Shown: one piece after another, positions 12,769-14,852 of the stretch
Position numbering within the stretch: the first letter of the stretch is position 1
How the letters are laid out: every line of letters starts with the position of its first letter
Assembly: GCA_947457605.1 (NCBI GenBank)
Contig: CANGWP010000045.1
Span: forward strand, 1 to 14,852
Source: Bdellovibrionales bacterium
GTDB lineage: Bacteria > Bdellovibrionota > UBA1018 > CAIMNF01
Direction: 5' to 3'
Length of the DNA stretch: 14,852 nt
Position numbers and translations under genes: made by a program
Notes under the pieces: generated by a model
What the model was told of the DNA's origin: nothing
Seen by the model: the letters and a program-made list of their open reading frames with translations, nothing else
Databases searched by the model: none

Positions 12769-12819
12769 ATGCGATTGCATGTTTTTTTCGATAGTTCTGG
12801 ACCGCTCGAGTTCCGAGCG
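12769..12819. repeat. Two further short inverted repeats in the divergent gap
   Basis: ATGC-GATT-GCAT (12769-12780) is followed by a T-run, and CGCTCG-AGTTC-CGAGCG (12803-12819) has 6-bp perfect arms. Both lie between the palindrome at 12735 and the proposed AlkB-like start at 12835. They may be protein sites or mRNA hairpins in a leader. Confidence 0.45.
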
Positions 12820-12834
12820 ATAGATACCGTTTCC

Positions 12835-13452
12835 ATGCGCGCCGGAAAATTCAGATTTTCTGATCATACATCCAGCCTTCTGCCCTCTCCGAGCGAAGTC
12901 TTCTTGCTCGATGGGTTTCTTTCTCCATCGATTAGCATTGAACTTTTTGAACAAGTAAGAAGCGAGGTTCAGTGGCAAACGCGAGAGATTTCCCTGTTTG
13001 GAAAAAAGGTTTTACAGCCAAGGCTTGTGGCATGGCAGGGGGATTCGGGATGTTCCTATCGATATTCTGGCATTACCTGGAATCCTGACCCGTGGAGTCC
13101 TGCAGTGCAACGCATCCGAGGATTGGTGTCGGATGTGACGGATTTTGACTTCAATGGAGTGCTCCTCAATCTCTATCGAGATGGGCGCGACAGCATGGGG
13201 TGGCATAGTGATGATGAGACTGAGCTCGGGCATAATCCGGTGATCGCTTCCATATCCTTGGGCGCGAGCAGAAGATTTCTGTTTCGAAATAGGCTCGATC
13301 AGAAGCAAAAGGTGGAGGTTGATCTGAAAGATGGCAGTCTTCTGATTATGGCAGGGCCTACGCAGAAACTTTGGCAGCATTCTCTTCCGAAAAGCGCGAA
13401 AGTCGGTGAGGCGAGGATCAACCTGACTTTTCGGAGGATTGTCCCAGTTTAA
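12835..13452 (+). CDS. AlkB-like Fe(II)/2-oxoglutarate-dependent dioxygenase
   Basis: From the ATG at 12835 it has 205 residues, close to E. coli AlkB (216). The frame is open back to 12697, but the extra 46 residues show no family similarity and would cover the palindrome and the YceI-like start. Motifs: VFLLDGFLSP (22-31), FGKKVLQPRLVAWQGD (55-70), YRYSG (75-79), LLNLYRDGRDSMGWHSDDE (110-128) with iron ligands His124 and Asp126, SISLGASRRFLFR (139-151), GSLLIMAGPTQKLWQHSLPK (167-186) with the third iron ligand His182, and RINLTFR (194-200) with the 2-oxoglutarate-binding arginines. Relatives (AlkB/ALKBH2 type) oxidatively demethylate 1-methyladenine and 3-methylcytosine in DNA or RNA. All catalytic residues are present. 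No Shine-Dalgarno is visible. Its stop overlaps by 2 bp the stop of the convergent SDR gene. Confidence 0.9.
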   Translation: MRAGKFRFSDHTSSLLPSPSEVFLLDGFLSPSISIELFEQVRSEVQWQTREISLFGKKVLQPRLVAWQGDSGCSYRYSGITWNPDPWSPAVQRIRGLVSDVTDFDFNGVLLNLYRDGRDSMGWHSDDETELGHNPVIASISLGASRRFLFRNRLDQKQKVEVDLKDGSLLIMAGPTQKLWQHSLPKSAKVGEARINLTFRRIVPV

Positions 13453-14405
13453 GGCGTAAGACCCACGAGGGCTCTACTGATCGAATCCAAGCGTTCCGCA
13501 CAGGCCGAATCATGTGCATTGGGATTGGGCGATTCCATGGGCCATCCCCCTTTGGCGGATTTTTTGTCGCGGTAGATTCCAACTTGACTAAAGTAGGCAC
13601 CACTTCGGGAGGCTGCCTCGGGTGAAAGCAAAGCATAGAGTGAGGATTGAGCGCCTTGCCAGGGCTCAATCATCCCGGCCATTTTTAAGACTGGTTTTAG
13701 GATTGTATCTTGCATCCAAACGGGCATGGAAAACTTGATCAGGTTCGAGCGAACCCAGCCGGGATGCACGCTTGCGGTCGTGATGCCGGTGCCGATGAGT
13801 CGCTTTGCCAGGTGTTTTGCGTGAAGCAGGTTTGCAAGTTTCGACTGTGCGTAGGCCTCCCAGCCGTCGTATTTTTTCCTTTCGAACTGAAGGTCATCGA
13901 AATCAACCTTTCCCTCGCGACCAAACGCCTTGTCATGGAAACAGCTCGATACATTCACTACTCGGGAGGGGGCTCCGTTTTTTAATGCCGGAAGCAGGAG
14001 TTCGGTCAATAGATAATGACCCAAATGGTTCGTGCCCAGTTGGAGCTCAAAGCCATCCCGGGTTTTTCCCTTCGGGGTGTTCATGATGCCGGCATTGTTG
14101 ACAAGACCGTGAATGGAGTTGTGGGATCCAAGGATGCTTTTTGCAAAGGCTCGAACCGACTCCAGGTGGGCAAGATCGAGTTCGAGGACTTCAATGAATC
14201 CCCGAGGTCCCTCAGAAAGGATCAGCTGCTTTGCCTTTTCGCCCTCGACGACCCGTCTGCAGGCAAGGACTACCTTTGCTCCTTGCTTGACGAGTTGCCG
14301 AACGGTTTCGAATCCGATCCCGGAGTTTCCGCCCGTGACCACATAAGTACGACCCGCGAGATCAAGAGTGAGCAATTCGGCAGGGCATTGGAGGGGCTTT
14401 GGCAT
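13449..14405 (-). CDS. Short-chain dehydrogenase/reductase, retinol-dehydrogenase/WWOX-like
   Basis: I start at ATG 14405 (318 residues) because AAGGA (14419-14415) lies 9 bp before it; ATG 14414 is also in frame but abuts that AAGGA. From 14405: TGGNSGIG (24-31) is the Rossmann NAD(P) glycine motif, ACRR (48-51) suggests NADP(H) preference through the two arginines, LELDLAHLESV (74-84) holds the adenine-contacting Asp, NNAG (103-106), Asn126, SS (153-154) and YAQSK (185-189) complete the Ser-Tyr-Lys site, and VHPGWVRSNL (213-222) follows. The protein is longer than the usual 250 residues because of a C-terminal extension typical of retinol-dehydrogenase-like members. The substrate is unknown, perhaps a lipophilic alcohol or ketone. 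It is a single gene, convergent with the AlkB-like gene. Confidence 0.92.
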   Translation of the reverse strand: MPKPLQCPAELLTLDLAGRTYVVTGGNSGIGFETVRQLVKQGAKVVLACRRVVEGEKAKQLILSEGPRGFIEVLELDLAHLESVRAFAKSILGSHNSIHGLVNNAGIMNTPKGKTRDGFELQLGTNHLGHYLLTELLLPALKNGAPSRVVNVSSCFHDKAFGREGKVDFDDLQFERKKYDGWEAYAQSKLANLLHAKHLAKRLIGTGITTASVHPGWVRSNLIKFSMPVWMQDTILKPVLKMAGMIEPWQGAQSSLYALLSPEAASRSGAYFSQVGIYRDKKSAKGGWPMESPNPNAHDSACAERLDSISRALVGLTP

Positions 14406-14510
14406 GATTTGCATTCCTTTTTCTGAAAATCCTAACGGGAATGGATTCGGTTTTCAAGAATTCGCTCCGTAAAGATACGAAAGGCTCGCTGATTATTCCA
14501 ACCGATGTTC

Positions 14511-14540
14511 TTGCTTCTTGAGTTCTGATTCCACTATGCT
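14511..14540 (+). promoter_or_regulatory. Weak candidate promoter for the SulP gene
   Basis: TTGCTT (14511-14516) and TATGCT (14535-14540) are 18 bp apart. The transcript would start at about 14547, which is the A of the proposed ATG, so the message would be leaderless. The rest of the 141-bp gap (14406-14546) shows no other element I can support. Confidence 0.3.
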
Positions 14541-14546
14541 TCGAGG

Positions 14547-14852
14547 ATGAAAAGTGGTTTGGGTGCGGATCTTCGAGCGTCGATCGTGGTTTTTTTGGTG
14601 GCTCTTCCCCTTTGTCTTGGAATCGCTCTGGCTTCAGGGGCTCCCCTGGGGGCTGGAATCATCGCCGGGATTGTCGGGGGGATCATTGCTTCAACGCTGA
14701 GCGATTCAAGACTGAGTGTTTCAGGTCCCGCGGCGGGTCTCGCAATCATTGTAGCTCGTGGCGTGGAAGAAATGGGTGGATTTGAATCATTTTGTGTGGC
14801 CGTTTTTATCTCAGGTCTCATTCAGGTGGTCTTGTCCAGGCTCAAGGCCGGG
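14547..14852 (+). CDS. SulP/SLC26-family inorganic anion transporter, N-terminal fragment cut by window edge
   Basis: I read this frame by hand: 102 residues are visible and the frame is open to the right edge. Residues ASIVVFLVALPLCLGIALASGAPL (11-34) are the hallmark first helix of SulP proteins, followed by GAGIIAGIVGGIIAS (35-49), the loop LSVSGPAAGLAIIVA (56-70) that forms the substrate site in this family, and a helix FCVAVFISGLIQVVL (82-96). Family members move bicarbonate, sulfate or related anions across the inner membrane, often with sodium. The N-terminus is short before helix 1. The start is ATG 14547; an in-frame stop lies at 14526-14528 and no other ATG is in between. GAGG abuts the ATG, too close for a normal Shine-Dalgarno. 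Which anion it carries cannot be told from the fragment. Confidence 0.9.
   Translation, partial: MKSGLGADLRASIVVFLVALPLCLGIALASGAPLGAGIIAGIVGGIIASTLSDSRLSVSGPAAGLAIIVARGVEEMGGFESFCVAVFISGLIQVVLSRLKAG

Noticed and set aside
12697..12834. Upstream extension of the AlkB-like frame to ATG 12697
   Set aside because: The extra 46 residues do not resemble the family, overlap the divergent YceI-like start and cover three inverted repeats.
14536..14550. Four-codon leader frame (MLRG) whose TGA overlaps the SulP ATG
   Set aside because: It could couple translation, but it has no Shine-Dalgarno and sits on the likely -10; chance is enough to explain it.
14534..14821. 95-codon minus-strand open frame
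   Set aside because: Low-complexity Pro/Ala/Thr reading of the complement of a clear SulP N-terminus.
1..14852. tRNA, rRNA, CRISPR arrays, transposases, phage attachment sites
   Set aside because: None found by reading; no clover-leaf, repeat-spacer or transposase motif is visible on either strand.

Overview
This is a densely coding 14.85-kb stretch of a Gram-negative chromosome. It holds 17 protein genes and no RNA genes, insertion sequences or CRISPR, and no gene-free stretch reaches 300 bases. Signs of an outer membrane are two beta-barrel proteins, many signal peptides and a FecR-domain protein. The family mix (FecR plus HAMP/PP2C phosphatase, HAMP-like two-TM proteins, small exported Cys proteins, an exported CWWH/H/D papain-like protein, many exported orphans) reminds me of Bdellovibrionota and related predatory or free-living lineages. 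That assignment is inference; no marker gene is present.

Layout. (1) 1-3299, minus: a GTG-started membrane PP2C/SpoIIE phosphatase overlaps by 4 bp a FecR-domain protein that runs off the left edge. (2) 3330-5273, plus and divergent: two tandem paralogous exported beta-barrel proteins, the first with an added periplasmic domain. (3) 5245-5709, minus: a small two-TM HAMP-like protein, convergent and overlapping. (4) 5853-8006, plus: a small exported orphan followed by a 553-aa exported protein that reads as an ADP-ribosyltransferase-like module fused to an HD-type phosphohydrolase. Both genes share an identical GGAGG-9-TTG-3-ATG initiation layout. This pair is the most novel element here. (5) 8050-9114, plus: class II fructose-bisphosphate aldolase. 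(6) 11226-9111, minus: a protein with a FYVE-spaced eight-cysteine zinc finger, two related small exported Cys proteins, and an exported papain-like protein. (7) 11324-12166, plus: a periplasmic helical-repeat (TPR-like) protein. (8) 12171-13452: divergent YceI-like and AlkB-like genes around a gap with three inverted repeats, one nearly perfect. (9) 13449-14405, minus: an SDR oxidoreductase. (10) 14547 to the right edge, plus: the start of a SulP anion transporter.

Together the left third looks like an envelope sensing and surface module: a sensor phosphatase, a FecR protein and outer-membrane barrels. The middle looks like an exported-effector candidate with a companion. The rest is metabolic and repair housekeeping mixed with exported orphans. 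Two themes recur. Convergent genes run into each other, with stop codons overlapping by 2 bp at two junctions and a 29-bp overlap at a third. Several starts lack a Shine-Dalgarno sequence and sit just behind a -10-like box, and three of these starts share the octamer CCCCATGA. All functional calls come from reading motifs by eye; no database search was run.
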